Source: Faeciplasma sp048393055 (lineage in GTDB: Bacteria; Bacillota; Clostridia; Oscillospirales; Ruminococcaceae). Taken from it: 64,000 bases of DNA. Positions within the stretch are counted from its first letter, which is position 1; each line of letters opens with the position of its first letter. A program made the position numbers and the translations under genes. The stretch covers positions 11,137 to 75,136 of the forward strand of contig DBFJJS010000001.1 in assembly GCA_048393055.1 (NCBI GenBank), read 5' to 3'. Below the pieces are notes generated by a model, which saw only the letters and a list, made by a program, of their open reading frames with translations, was not told the DNA's origin and did not search any database. This document shows positions 1 to 7,832 of the stretch, piece by piece.

Positions 1-73
1 AGTATTTGTAATGACTAAATTAATTTTGTAGTCATATGCAAACCTGAAAGCTTAAACGAAAGGCGGAGGTGTA

Positions 74-1480
74 ATGGGAACTGAACTTGACAGACGGCTT
101 GTCGGCATAGTACCGTCAAGGCGGCAGGTAGATCATCAGCTGATGGAGTTTTATGCGTTTGTGCATTTTACCGTCAACACCTATACCGGCAGGGAGTGGG
201 GGGACGGAACTGAGGACGAGTCGATATTTGACCCGCGAGAATTCGACGCGCGTCAGTGGGTAAGAGCGGTCAAAAGTGCAAAAATGACCGGCATAATACT
301 TACCTGCAAGCATCACGACGGATTTTGCCTCTGGCCCAGCAAATACACCTCCCATTCTGTAGCAAAAAGCCCGTTCAGGGGCGGTAATGGGGACGTGGTT
401 AGAGAGGTCGCGGACGCCTGCCGCGAGGGCGGCATAAAATTCGGGGTATATCTTTCCCCGTGGGACAGGAACAGCCATCTTTACGGTACGGGAAAACCCT
501 ATGACGATTACTTTGTCAATCAGCTTACCGAACTTCTGACCGGCTACGGGGATATTTTTTCCGTCTGGTTTGACGGAGCCTGCGGCGAAGGGCCTAACGG
601 AAAAAAGCAGCATTACGACTGGGAACGTTATTATCGCGTGATAAGAGAGCTTCAGCCGAACGCCTGCATACATGTATGCGGTCCGGACGTGCGCTGGTGT
701 GGAAATGAGGCGGGTCACACAAGGAAGTCGGAGTGGAGCGTTGTGCCGAAAAGGACTACCGAAACCGAGCTTATCGCTTCAAAAAGCCAGCAGGAGGACA
801 GCGAGGAGTTCAGGCAACGGAAGATACTCGCGTGGGACGAGGATCTTGGCAGCAGAGAAATACTTAAAAACGAGCCTGATCTGGTATGGTATCCGGCGGA
901 GGTCAATACTTCCATACGTCCCGGGTGGTTTTATCATGATTTTGAGGACGATAAGCAAAGACCGCTTAACGAGCTTGTGGACATATACATAAACTCGGTC
1001 GGCGGAAATGCTACCTTCCTTTTGAATATACCGCCTGCGCCCAGCGGGCTTTTCCACGAAAACGACGTCGCACGGCTTGGGGAGCTTGGAAGCTTTATAG
1101 AGAAGGCTTTTTCAGATAATTTAGTTCCCAGGGCTAAGATGTCTGCGGACAGCTGTGAAAGCGGTCACGAAATATCAGGCGCGCTTATCGACAGCTACGA
1201 CTCTTATTATAAAACCAGGGACGGCGTGACACAGTGCGAGGTGTCGATAGAATTTGACAGGCCCGAAAGGCTTTCGTATCTTGTTTTAAAGGAAAACATA
1301 CTATTGAGCCAGCGCATAGAAAGCTTTGAAGTATATGCAGACGGTGTTCCTATTTACAGCGGTACAGTGGTCGGCTACAAACGCATTGTCAGACTCGGGG
1401 GCGCTGAGGCAAAGCTTCTTACGGTGAAAATCACGGATTCAAGGGTGTCGCCGACGCTTTCGTTTATAGGCGTATATTAA
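74..1480 (+). CDS. Alpha-L-fucosidase, GH29 family
   Basis: This 468-residue protein looks like a glycoside hydrolase family 29 alpha-L-fucosidase, which releases fucose from oligosaccharides with retention. The family signatures seen are HFTVNT at residues 31-36, KHHDGF at 79-84 and VWFDG at 164-168; D167 is the expected nucleophile. The TIM barrel fills roughly residues 20-340 and a beta-rich C-terminal domain follows. There is no signal peptide, so it should be cytoplasmic and act on imported fucosylated glycans. The ATG follows GGCGGAGGTG at a good distance. It is the first gene of the window, so any upstream partner (transporter or regulator) lies outside. Its substrate linkage cannot be read from the sequence. 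Confidence 0.9.
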   Translation: MGTELDRRLVGIVPSRRQVDHQLMEFYAFVHFTVNTYTGREWGDGTEDESIFDPREFDARQWVRAVKSAKMTGIILTCKHHDGFCLWPSKYTSHSVAKSPFRGGNGDVVREVADACREGGIKFGVYLSPWDRNSHLYGTGKPYDDYFVNQLTELLTGYGDIFSVWFDGACGEGPNGKKQHYDWERYYRVIRELQPNACIHVCGPDVRWCGNEAGHTRKSEWSVVPKRTTETELIASKSQQEDSEEFRQRKILAWDEDLGSREILKNEPDLVWYPAEVNTSIRPGWFYHDFEDDKQRPLNELVDIYINSVGGNATFLLNIPPAPSGLFHENDVARLGELGSFIEKAFSDNLVPRAKMSADSCESGHEISGALIDSYDSYYKTRDGVTQCEVSIEFDRPERLSYLVLKENILLSQRIESFEVYADGVPIYSGTVVGYKRIVRLGGAEAKLLTVKITDSRVSPTLSFIGVY

Positions 1481-1510
1481 TATCAGTAATTTAGTAATGA
1501 AAATTTTGCT

Positions 1511-1539
1511 TGACAAACAAATTCGGAATTGATATAATA
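1511..1539 (+). promoter_or_regulatory. Sigma-A promoter for rpsF-ssb-rpsR
   Basis: TTGACA at 1511 and TATAAT at 1534 are both perfect consensus hexamers with a 17-bp spacer. Transcription would start near 1546, giving a leader of about 50 nt before rpsF. Confidence 0.9.
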
Positions 1540-1554
1540 CGCTTGTTATCCTTG

Positions 1555-1574
1555 TCTACACATAAGGGGTAGAC
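1555..1574 (+). promoter_or_regulatory. Hairpin in the rpsF leader
   Basis: GTCTAC (about 1555) pairs with GTAGAC (1569-1574) across a loop of about 8 nt, just upstream of the rpsF ribosome-binding site. S6:S18 binding leaders that autoregulate rpsF operons are known in many bacteria. I do not see the diagnostic bulge of that motif, so the identity is only suggested by position. Confidence 0.35.
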
Positions 1575-1597
1575 GAAATCCAGAAGGAGGTGCAATT

Positions 1598-1888
1598 ATG
1601 GCAAAAATCACAGGAAACTACGAATCAATGGTAGTATTCTCGACAAAGGCAGGCGAGGAAGCGGTTGCTTCTTTGGTTGCAAGATTTAAGGACATGATTG
1701 AGGCTAACGCAACATTAACCGAGGTTGACGAGTGGGGCAAGCGCAAGCTGGCTTACGACATCAATTACGAGTCCGAGGGTTATTATGTTGTATATACCTT
1801 TGAGTCAAAGCCTGATTTTCCCGCAGAGCTGAGCCGTGTTCTTAACATCACTGACGGAGTGCTTCGCTCTATTGTTATCGCAAAGTAA
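1598..1888 (+). CDS. rpsF: 30S ribosomal protein S6
   Basis: This 96-residue protein is ribosomal protein S6, which binds 16S rRNA together with S18 in the platform of the small subunit. The S6 fold is recognisable from the start (YESMVVFSTKAGEE) through DEWGKRKLAYDINYESEGYYVVYTF to the end, and the length is normal. The ATG is preceded by AGAAGGAGGTG. It is the first gene of the conserved rpsF-ssb-rpsR operon and is driven by the consensus promoter at 1511-1539. Confidence 0.97.
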   Translation: MAKITGNYESMVVFSTKAGEEAVASLVARFKDMIEANATLTEVDEWGKRKLAYDINYESEGYYVVYTFESKPDFPAELSRVLNITDGVLRSIVIAK

Positions 1889-1912
1889 CTTGTACGAGGG
1901 GAGACGGAAGTA

Positions 1913-2383
1913 ATGCTTAACAGAGTAATACTAATGGGCAGGATAACTCAGGATCTTGAGATTCGTCAGACGCAGAGCGGAGTTGCGGTTTTGAGCTTTA
2001 CCGTTGCTGTTGACAGAGGATATGTCAAGCAGGGGGAGGAGCGACAGACCGATTTTATCAACTGTGTTGCATGGCGTCAGCAGGCTGAGTTTATCAACAG
2101 GTATTTTTCAAAGGGAAGGCTTATCGCTCTTGAGGGCAATCTCAGGACGAGGACCTATGATGACAAGAACGGCGTTAAGCATTATGTCACAGAGGTATTT
2201 GTAGACAGCGTTTCCTTTACGGGAGAGAAGGCGCAAAGCAGCGGTTCTTCATCCTATGCGACTGCCCCCTCTGCAAGGCAGCAGTCTCAGCAGCCGTACA
2301 GCGAGCCGTCCGAGCAGCCTATTTCGCTTGGCGACCTAAACGATTTTGAGGAGATTTTAGGCGACGACGGAGTGCCGTTTTAA
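1913..2383 (+). CDS. ssb: Single-stranded DNA-binding protein
   Basis: This 156-residue SSB has an N-terminal OB fold (residues 1-105, MLNRVILMGRITQDLEIR, DFINCVAWRQQAEF). A Gln/Ser-rich linker follows, then the acidic C-terminal tip DDGVPF, which recruits replication and repair partners. Homotetramers coat single-stranded DNA at forks. It lies 24 nt after rpsF and upstream of rpsR, the usual order in Bacillota, so its expression is tied to ribosomal protein synthesis. Confidence 0.97.
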   Translation: MLNRVILMGRITQDLEIRQTQSGVAVLSFTVAVDRGYVKQGEERQTDFINCVAWRQQAEFINRYFSKGRLIALEGNLRTRTYDDKNGVKHYVTEVFVDSVSFTGEKAQSSGSSSYATAPSARQQSQQPYSEPSEQPISLGDLNDFEEILGDDGVPF

Positions 2384-2453
2384 GTAATCGTCGTATTGCC
2401 GGCGGCAGGCAAATTCATCAGTGATATAATCTTTGAAAGGAGAGTACATTTAT

Positions 2454-2690
2454 ATGGAAAAAAGCGCAAAGCCATTGAAGAGGCATCATAAAAAGGTCTG
2501 CATATTCTGCGCTGACAGGGTAGAAACGATTGATTATAAGGATACAGCCAAGCTCAGGAAGTGCCTTACCGAGAGAGCTAAGATACTTCCCAGAAGAGTC
2601 ACCGGAACTTGTGCGTATCATCAGCGCGAGCTTACCAAGGCTGTTAAGAGAGCAAGATTTGTTGCCCTTCTGCCTTACTCTGCAGACTGA
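2454..2690 (+). CDS. rpsR: 30S ribosomal protein S18
   Basis: This 78-residue protein is S18, the partner of S6 on the small-subunit platform. Typical features are the N-terminal CIFCADR zinc-ribbon-like pair, IDYKDTAKLRKC and ILPRRVTGTCAYHQRELTKA. I start at ATG 2454 rather than the in-frame TTG at 2433, because AAAGGAGAG (2436-2444) is spaced correctly for 2454 and would lie inside a longer product. A strong terminator follows at 2709-2746, closing the operon. Confidence 0.96.
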   Translation: MEKSAKPLKRHHKKVCIFCADRVETIDYKDTAKLRKCLTERAKILPRRVTGTCAYHQRELTKAVKRARFVALLPYSAD

Positions 2691-2708
2691 TTGCAGTAAT
2701 AAAAATAC

Positions 2709-2746
2709 GGACGCAGCTGCGCTATTAGCTGCGTCCTTTTTGTTTT
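2709..2746 (+). terminator. Terminator of rpsF-ssb-rpsR
   Basis: GGACGCAGC (2709-2717) pairs with GCTGCGTCC (2728-2736) and is followed by TTTTTGTTTT. This is a classical intrinsic terminator. Confidence 0.92.
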
Positions 2747-2771
2747 GCGTGTGAGGCGTCGCGCAAAATGC

Positions 2772-2820
2772 ATAAATCCCCTTCATGTTAAGACACGGAG
2801 GGGATTTATCTTATTTTTTG
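2772..2820. terminator. Convergent-region hairpin terminator
   Basis: ATAAATCCCC (2772-2781) pairs with GGGGATTTAT (2800-2809). T-rich sequence follows on the plus strand. The hairpin sits between converging genes and may serve the minus-strand MutS-like gene that ends at 2841. Confidence 0.7.
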
Positions 2821-2840
2821 ATTAAGCAGGCTGCAAGGCT

Positions 2841-4523
2841 TTATGATTTTGCTTCCGACATCCGCTTTTTGACCTCGTCGAAGGACACGCCGAACTTTTC
2901 ATATATCGTCTTAGCGTATCCAAATTCCTGAGGTGCGCTTCTTATTATCTTATACAGGCGCTTGTTATCCGCCGTGGTATCTACTGTTGTGACAATGCTT
3001 ACGAGCTTGGTGTCGCCCTCGACGGTTTGATTGATATTGTCAAGGTTTTTTGCAAGCTCGAGCAAATGCGTCGCGTAAATTCCTCTTACGCCTATGCACC
3101 TGAAAATCTTTGTAAGCTCTGTAGCAATGTACACGCATTCGGTGGGAGTAGTAGACTGTATCGATTCATTCAGAAGAAGCAGACTGTATCTTGTCGCGTT
3201 GTCTACCGTTACCTTAAACTGCTTGCATTCCTGAGTAAAGCGGGAGGTATTGAGTCCTACCTCTTCTTCCTTGGGGAAGTGGGTGTAGATAAAGTCCACA
3301 GGGCTTATCTCGCAGGATGTACAGGGCACATATATACCCGCCTGCGCCATGACCTGGATGATGCCTACAGCCCTTGTGTATGTTGTTTTACCGCCGTTGT
3401 TGGCTCCGGTCAGGACAAAGAAGCGCCCGTCGTCATCCATGCGGCAGTCGTTAGTTATAATTTTGTCCTTGAGGCTGCCCATAGGATTGGATGATACCAT
3501 CTGCGTATAGAACGAAAGGTCGAATATGCCCTTTGCATCCATTTTGCGCTCTTCCATGTCAAGGTACTTGGGCCGCGTCATCTCAAGCCCTCTTGCTCTT
3601 ACCGCGTCAACTATCCTTTTTGCGCCGATATAGAAGCTCATCTGGCTTTCAAAGGTGAGAATATCCTCCGTGCTCTTTTTGAAGTACGCCCTTATCGCAC
3701 GGTCGAGGTGAGTAATATATTCGGAATTGATTTCCTTCAGCTCTCGGAACAGGGGGGCTTCCAGATCGTTGGTGCCTCCGTTCTCGTTGTACAGGGAATG
3801 CGTCTTTCCTATAGCTCTTGTGGCGTCGCCGTCGAGGTGCTTGAATATCCAGTCGAAGCGTCCCTTTTTCTTTATTGCGTCTGTCGAGACAGACAGAAGC
3901 ATTGCCTCTACCGGGCGCATCATATCATCGAAGTTAATGCCGACGGTAACGCTCTTTACACCCTTGGCAAGAACTCTCAGGCATTCGTCTGTTTCGCGCT
4001 TGACTTCGTCGAAGTATTCGGAATTGTACACTGAAGCGAAGTACTTTACAAGCGCCTTGAGCGCGTTTGATTTAAACGCTCCCTGATACTTCTGGCAGAA
4101 CTCGTGACAGTTGGTTATGCATTCTATAAACGTCTTGAGAGAGTTGAGCCTTGTGTTTAAGGCATAGAAGCTGTCGGCAAGACCGAGCTTTTGAATGTTT
4201 ACATGCTCGTTTATATACAGCTTGTGGACGTTTTCATACAGAACCGCTTCAAGCTGCGGCACATTCAAAAAGTCCTCAAGTATGTCGAGACGGTAGTTGA
4301 GTACCTCGACGTCTGTTGAAAGCTGCGTGAGTATCCTGAGCGCATTGAGCGAGTTTTCGGGGCAGATGAGCCTTGAAAGCAGTTCAAGCTCAAGGTTTGT
4401 AACATAGTCCTGAGGCAGCTTTGACAGGGCTGCACCCCTGTCCTGAGCCTCGCGCTTTTTTGTTTCAGATGGGTATAAAAGATCTACCAGATGAAGATCC
4501 TCGTTTGTTTCAACCTGTGGCAT
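2841..4523 (-). CDS. MutS-family ATPase with variant Walker B (not canonical MutS)
   Basis: This 560-residue protein belongs to the MutS ABC-ATPase superfamily. It carries a helical lever/core region (about residues 40-340) and a C-terminal ATPase. Walker A is TGANNGGKTT (372-381). Walker B reads LLLLNES (448-454), with Asn452 where MutS has Asp, followed by Glu453. There is no N-terminal mismatch-recognition domain, so it is neither canonical MutS nor MutS2 (no Smr domain). Related proteins with an NE-type Walker B occur, from memory, in other Clostridia, and their function is unsettled. A promoter sits at 4567-4596 and AAAGGATAACG precedes the ATG. Confidence 0.8.
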   Translation of the reverse strand: MPQVETNEDLHLVDLLYPSETKKREAQDRGAALSKLPQDYVTNLELELLSRLICPENSLNALRILTQLSTDVEVLNYRLDILEDFLNVPQLEAVLYENVHKLYINEHVNIQKLGLADSFYALNTRLNSLKTFIECITNCHEFCQKYQGAFKSNALKALVKYFASVYNSEYFDEVKRETDECLRVLAKGVKSVTVGINFDDMMRPVEAMLLSVSTDAIKKKGRFDWIFKHLDGDATRAIGKTHSLYNENGGTNDLEAPLFRELKEINSEYITHLDRAIRAYFKKSTEDILTFESQMSFYIGAKRIVDAVRARGLEMTRPKYLDMEERKMDAKGIFDLSFYTQMVSSNPMGSLKDKIITNDCRMDDDGRFFVLTGANNGGKTTYTRAVGIIQVMAQAGIYVPCTSCEISPVDFIYTHFPKEEEVGLNTSRFTQECKQFKVTVDNATRYSLLLLNESIQSTTPTECVYIATELTKIFRCIGVRGIYATHLLELAKNLDNINQTVEGDTKLVSIVTTVDTTADNKRLYKIIRSAPQEFGYAKTIYEKFGVSFDEVKKRMSEAKS

Positions 4524-4566
4524 ATCGTTATCCTTTCATTAACCAAGTAAATGTATTTTCAAAAAG

Positions 4567-4596
4567 AGTATAGCACAATGCCGGTAAAAAAATCAA
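4567..4596 (-). promoter_or_regulatory. Promoter of the MutS-like gene
   Basis: On the minus strand TTGATT (4596-4591) and TATACT (4572-4567) are separated by 18 bp, upstream of the gene starting at 4523. Confidence 0.6.
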
Positions 4597-4624
4597 CAAT
4601 AATAACGAATTTAATTTTATGGTT

Positions 4625-5632
4625 TTACAAAAGCTTTATCCCGGCTTTTTGGCATCCTGCAATCGTCTCCTTATCCCACACGGAAACCTGCACCTCTCCT
4701 ATATGAGCCTTGCCCAAAAGCAGTGTGCAGAGCCTTGACTGACCTATGCCTCCTCCTATTGTAAGAGGAAGCTCGTCGTTTAAGAGCATTTTGTGGAATT
4801 CAAGACCGGATCTCCATTCGCAGCCGGCTTTTTTGAGTTGCTCCCTAAGCGACTGAGCGTCTACCCTTATGCCCATCGAGGACAGCTCGAACGCACAGCC
4901 GAGAACTTCGTTCCACATAAGTATGTCGCCGTTGAGCTTCCAGTCATCGTAGTCCGGCGCGCGGCCGTCGTGGGGTATTCCCGATTTGAGCTTATCGCCT
5001 ATCTGCATTATAAACGCGGTCTTATGCTCCTTAAGATAGGCGTTTTCGCGTTCCTTCGGCGTAAGCTCGGGGTACATATCCTCAAGCTCCTGCGTTGTGA
5101 TAAAGGAAACGTTCCTCGTCAGCCTGCACCTTACGTTTGGATACACCTTGCATACAATTTCCGAGGTGTCGCATACGGCGTCCACTATTTTCAGAACGAT
5201 TTCCTTCAGGAAGTCGAGGTTTCTTTCCTCTTTAGAGATGATCCTCTCCCAGTCCCACTGGTCTACATATATCGAATGAAGGTTATCCATCTCTTCGTCG
5301 CGCCTTATGGCGTTCATGTCGGTGTATATGCCTTCTCCGACGTGGAATCCGTACTCCTTGAGCGCAAGACGTTTCCACTTTGCCAGCGAGTGAACGACCT
5401 CGGCGCTTTCTCCGGTTTCCTTAATTTCAAACGTTACCGCTCTTTCATACCCGTTCAGATCGTCGTTTAAGCCTGTGTTGCTTTCGACAAAAAGGGGTGC
5501 GGAGGCTCTTTTAAGGTTGAGCGACTGGCACAGGTTTATCTCAAAGCTCCTTTTAATAAGACCTATTGCGGTCTGTGTTTCATATGCGGTAAGGCTGCTT
5601 GTATATCCTTTTGGAATGATAAGCTTGCTCAT
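4625..5632 (-). CDS. asnA: Aspartate-ammonia ligase (asparagine synthetase A)
   Basis: This 335-residue protein is AsnA, which makes asparagine from aspartate, ammonia and ATP. It has the class II aminoacyl-tRNA-synthetase-like fold. Recognised segments include YETQTAIGLIKRSFE near residue 17, SIYVDQWDWE, and GGGIGQSRLC in the C-terminal catalytic motif. Length is normal for the family. The start ATG follows GGAAAGGAC. A terminator for upstream glmS lies between the two genes, and no clear own promoter is visible, so it may depend on partial read-through. It uses free ammonia, consistent with an ammonia-rich gut habitat. Confidence 0.96.
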   Translation of the reverse strand: MSKLIIPKGYTSSLTAYETQTAIGLIKRSFEINLCQSLNLKRASAPLFVESNTGLNDDLNGYERAVTFEIKETGESAEVVHSLAKWKRLALKEYGFHVGEGIYTDMNAIRRDEEMDNLHSIYVDQWDWERIISKEERNLDFLKEIVLKIVDAVCDTSEIVCKVYPNVRCRLTRNVSFITTQELEDMYPELTPKERENAYLKEHKTAFIMQIGDKLKSGIPHDGRAPDYDDWKLNGDILMWNEVLGCAFELSSMGIRVDAQSLREQLKKAGCEWRSGLEFHKMLLNDELPLTIGGGIGQSRLCTLLLGKAHIGEVQVSVWDKETIAGCQKAGIKLL

Positions 5633-5674
5633 TATGTGGTCTGTCCTTTCCTGCCGTTAATCGGTAAAATCAAA

Positions 5675-5702
5675 ATAAGCATCGTAAACTTACGATGCTT
5701 AT
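5675..5702 (-). terminator. Terminator downstream of glmS
   Basis: A 12-bp perfect inverted repeat ATAAGCATCGTA / TACGATGCTTAT with a 4-nt loop. On the minus strand it is followed by a T-rich tail (TTTTGATTTTA), so it should stop glmS transcripts. Confidence 0.85.
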
Positions 5703-5760
5703 CTTTACATATTATATTACCTCTATCGCTTTATGTCAATACAGCAATAAAGCAAAGGGG

Positions 5761-7587
5761 CTACTCCACCGTCACGGACTTTGCGAGATTTCTTGGTTTA
5801 TCGACGTCGTTTCCTCGCAACACAGACATGTGGTATGCAAATAGCTGAAACGCCGTTACAGCCGGTATTCCCATAAACAGACGGTCGATTTCGGGAAGTT
5901 TGTAGCTGTATGTGATGCTGGGGCTGTCAGGAAAGTCGGGGCCCGACACAACAAACGCCTTTCCGCCCCTTGTGACAACCTCGATTATATTGCTCATGGT
6001 TTTTTCGTATATTTCAGGGATAGTCGCAAGAGCTATCAGAGGCGTGCCGTCTGTGATGAGAGAGATAGTGCCGTGTTTAAGCTCTCCTGCCGCATATGCC
6101 TCGCTGTGTATGTATGATATCTCCTTAAGCTTGAGCGACGCCTCCTGCACGATATAGCTGTCAAGACTGCGGCCTATAAAGAATATGTTTTCGTTGCTGT
6201 AAAGCTCACAGGCGATAGCCTTTATCTTATCCTCGTCGCTTAGTACCTTTTCTATAGCCGCGCACAGGTCCTCAAGTATGATTTTAGAGTATATTTTAAG
6301 CTCCTCCTGCGTCATACGCCCCTTGGCGTATGCGATTTGGAAGGCAAGCGCGCACAGCGTTGCCACCTGGACGGTGTACGCCTTTGTAGAGGCCACTGAT
6401 ATCTCCGGACCGGCATAGGTGTATATAACCTTGTCGGCTTCTCTTGCTATTGACGACGCCAATACGTTTACCAAAGCTATCGTTTTAGCGCCCCTGCGCT
6501 TTGATATCCTCAGCGCCTCAAGGGAGTCGGCGGTTTCTCCGGACTGTGAAATTATCAGCACCGTGTCGTTTTTTCCGACGATAGGGTCGCTGTACCTGAA
6601 TTCCGACGCCATTTCCACCGTTACCGGAATCCTCGCCAGCTTTTCTATAAGATATTTTGCGTAAAGACCGGCGTGCATGGCTGTTCCGCACGCGACTATC
6701 CTCAAAAGATTGATGGAAGCCAGATCCACGGCATTTATTCCGTCCGATTCGAAGTCTATAACGCCGTGCTTATTGCGTATGCTCAGAGTCTTTTTAATAG
6801 CCTCCGGCTCTTCGTGTATTTCCTTAAGCATAAAATGTGCGTAGCCGCCCTTTTCCGCCGCAGATGCGTCCCACGTCGCGGTTTGCAGCTCCTTTTCCGC
6901 GGCGCTTCCGTACTTGTCATACACAGCCACGCCTTTTCCGTCGATTACGGCTGTTTCACCGTTTTCAAGGGATATGTAGTTTTTAGTGTATTTCAAAATT
7001 GCGGAAATGTCAGATGAAATGAATCCGCCGTCCTCTGAAACGCCTATTATCAGAGGGCTGCCCATTTTTGCGGAGTATATGGAGTGGGGGATATCGGTAA
7101 AAAGTATTCCGAAGGCATATGAGCCGCACATTTTCTGCATTGCCCTTCTTATTGCGCTCAGAGGCTCGTTTGTCAGGCTGTATTCATAGTTTATCAGGGC
7201 GGCGGCAACCTCTGTGTCCGTCTGAGAGACAAAGCTTACGCCCTTTTCCGAAAGCTCGGCTTTAATCTCTTCATAGTTTTCTATTATGCCGTTGTGAACC
7301 AGAACAACCCTGCCGGAGGAGTGCGGGTGCGCGTTTACGTCGTTCGGAGAGCCGTGGGTCGCCCATCTTGTATGTCCGACGCCGCAGGACGATTTAATCC
7401 CGCCGCATGCTTTTATCTTGTCGTCAAGCGCACTTACTCTGCCGGCTGTCTTTATAACTCGGACATTCCCGTCCTCAAACGCTGCAATTCCGGCGGAATC
7501 GTAGCCTCTGTATTCAAGCGCGTAAAGACCGCGCATTATCCTTTCGACCGCGTCGTATTTACCGCTGTAGCCAATGATTCCACACAT
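5761..7587 (-). CDS. glmS: Glutamine-fructose-6-phosphate aminotransferase
   Basis: This 608-residue GlmS makes glucosamine-6-phosphate from fructose-6-phosphate and glutamine, the first step of UDP-GlcNAc and peptidoglycan precursor synthesis. The N-terminal glutaminase domain starts MCGIIGYSG, and Cys2 becomes the catalytic N-terminal residue after Met removal. Two SIS isomerase domains follow (ISQSGETADSLEALR; FIGRSLDSYIVQEASLKLKE), and the C-terminus ends DKPRNLAKSVTVE. I reject the longer frame to 7737: GlmS must begin with MCG, and GGGAGGT is placed correctly for ATG 7587. A consensus promoter and an unusual structured leader precede it. Confidence 0.97.
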   Translation of the reverse strand: MCGIIGYSGKYDAVERIMRGLYALEYRGYDSAGIAAFEDGNVRVIKTAGRVSALDDKIKACGGIKSSCGVGHTRWATHGSPNDVNAHPHSSGRVVLVHNGIIENYEEIKAELSEKGVSFVSQTDTEVAAALINYEYSLTNEPLSAIRRAMQKMCGSYAFGILFTDIPHSIYSAKMGSPLIIGVSEDGGFISSDISAILKYTKNYISLENGETAVIDGKGVAVYDKYGSAAEKELQTATWDASAAEKGGYAHFMLKEIHEEPEAIKKTLSIRNKHGVIDFESDGINAVDLASINLLRIVACGTAMHAGLYAKYLIEKLARIPVTVEMASEFRYSDPIVGKNDTVLIISQSGETADSLEALRISKRRGAKTIALVNVLASSIAREADKVIYTYAGPEISVASTKAYTVQVATLCALAFQIAYAKGRMTQEELKIYSKIILEDLCAAIEKVLSDEDKIKAIACELYSNENIFFIGRSLDSYIVQEASLKLKEISYIHSEAYAAGELKHGTISLITDGTPLIALATIPEIYEKTMSNIIEVVTRGGKAFVVSGPDFPDSPSITYSYKLPEIDRLFMGIPAVTAFQLFAYHMSVLRGNDVDKPRNLAKSVTVE

Positions 7588-7767
7588 TAAAATACCTCCC
7601 AAGATAATATCCAAAAAGCCTGCAAATTGCCGCGCGCTTGCGTAGCGTAAACTACGCGGCCGGCAAGAGCAAAATTCCCGCTTAGAAAGGAAAATTACCG
7701 AAGCTTTTCCGGTCAAATTAAAAAGCGCAGAAATCACGAATTTGCAGGCGTGAAAGCTTTATTTGTA
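7588..7767 (-). promoter_or_regulatory. Long structured 5' leader of glmS, with terminal inverted repeat
   Basis: The predicted glmS transcript has a leader of about 180 nt. An 11-bp perfect inverted repeat (GCCTGCAAATT at 7618-7628 and AATTTGCAGGC at 7739-7749, plus-strand reading) brackets 110 bp between its arms. On the RNA the 3' arm is followed at once by UUUUUGG, so the closed stem resembles a terminator. Inside are further hairpins, including GCGTAG/CTACGC around 7639-7656. I do not recognise the conserved core of the glmS ribozyme. It may be a cis-regulatory RNA or a small MITE-like insertion. Confidence 0.55.
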
Positions 7768-7773
7768 TGGCTA

Positions 7774-7802
7774 ATTATATACTTTGAAGGTATCAATGTC
7801 AA
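7774..7802 (-). promoter_or_regulatory. Sigma-A promoter of glmS
   Basis: On the minus strand TTGACA (7802-7797) and TATAAT (7779-7774) are perfect hexamers separated by 17 bp, placing the start near 7767. Confidence 0.9.
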
Positions 7803-7832
7803 GCAAGCAAAACGTCAAGCCGGGCGCAGAAA

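Noticed and set aside
116..718. Long antisense frame within the fucosidase gene, and many similar frames opposite real genes
   Set aside because: They lie opposite confident coding regions, lack ribosome-binding sites and give no recognisable protein; they reflect codon bias of the real genes.
7588..7737. N-terminal extension of GlmS to 7737
   Set aside because: GlmS needs Cys at position 2; a good ribosome-binding site precedes ATG 7587, and the extension is leader RNA.
7588..7767. glmS ribozyme in the glmS leader
   Set aside because: The conserved cleavage-site and core sequences of the ribozyme are not visible by eye on either strand; only other hairpins are seen. A covariance search is still needed.
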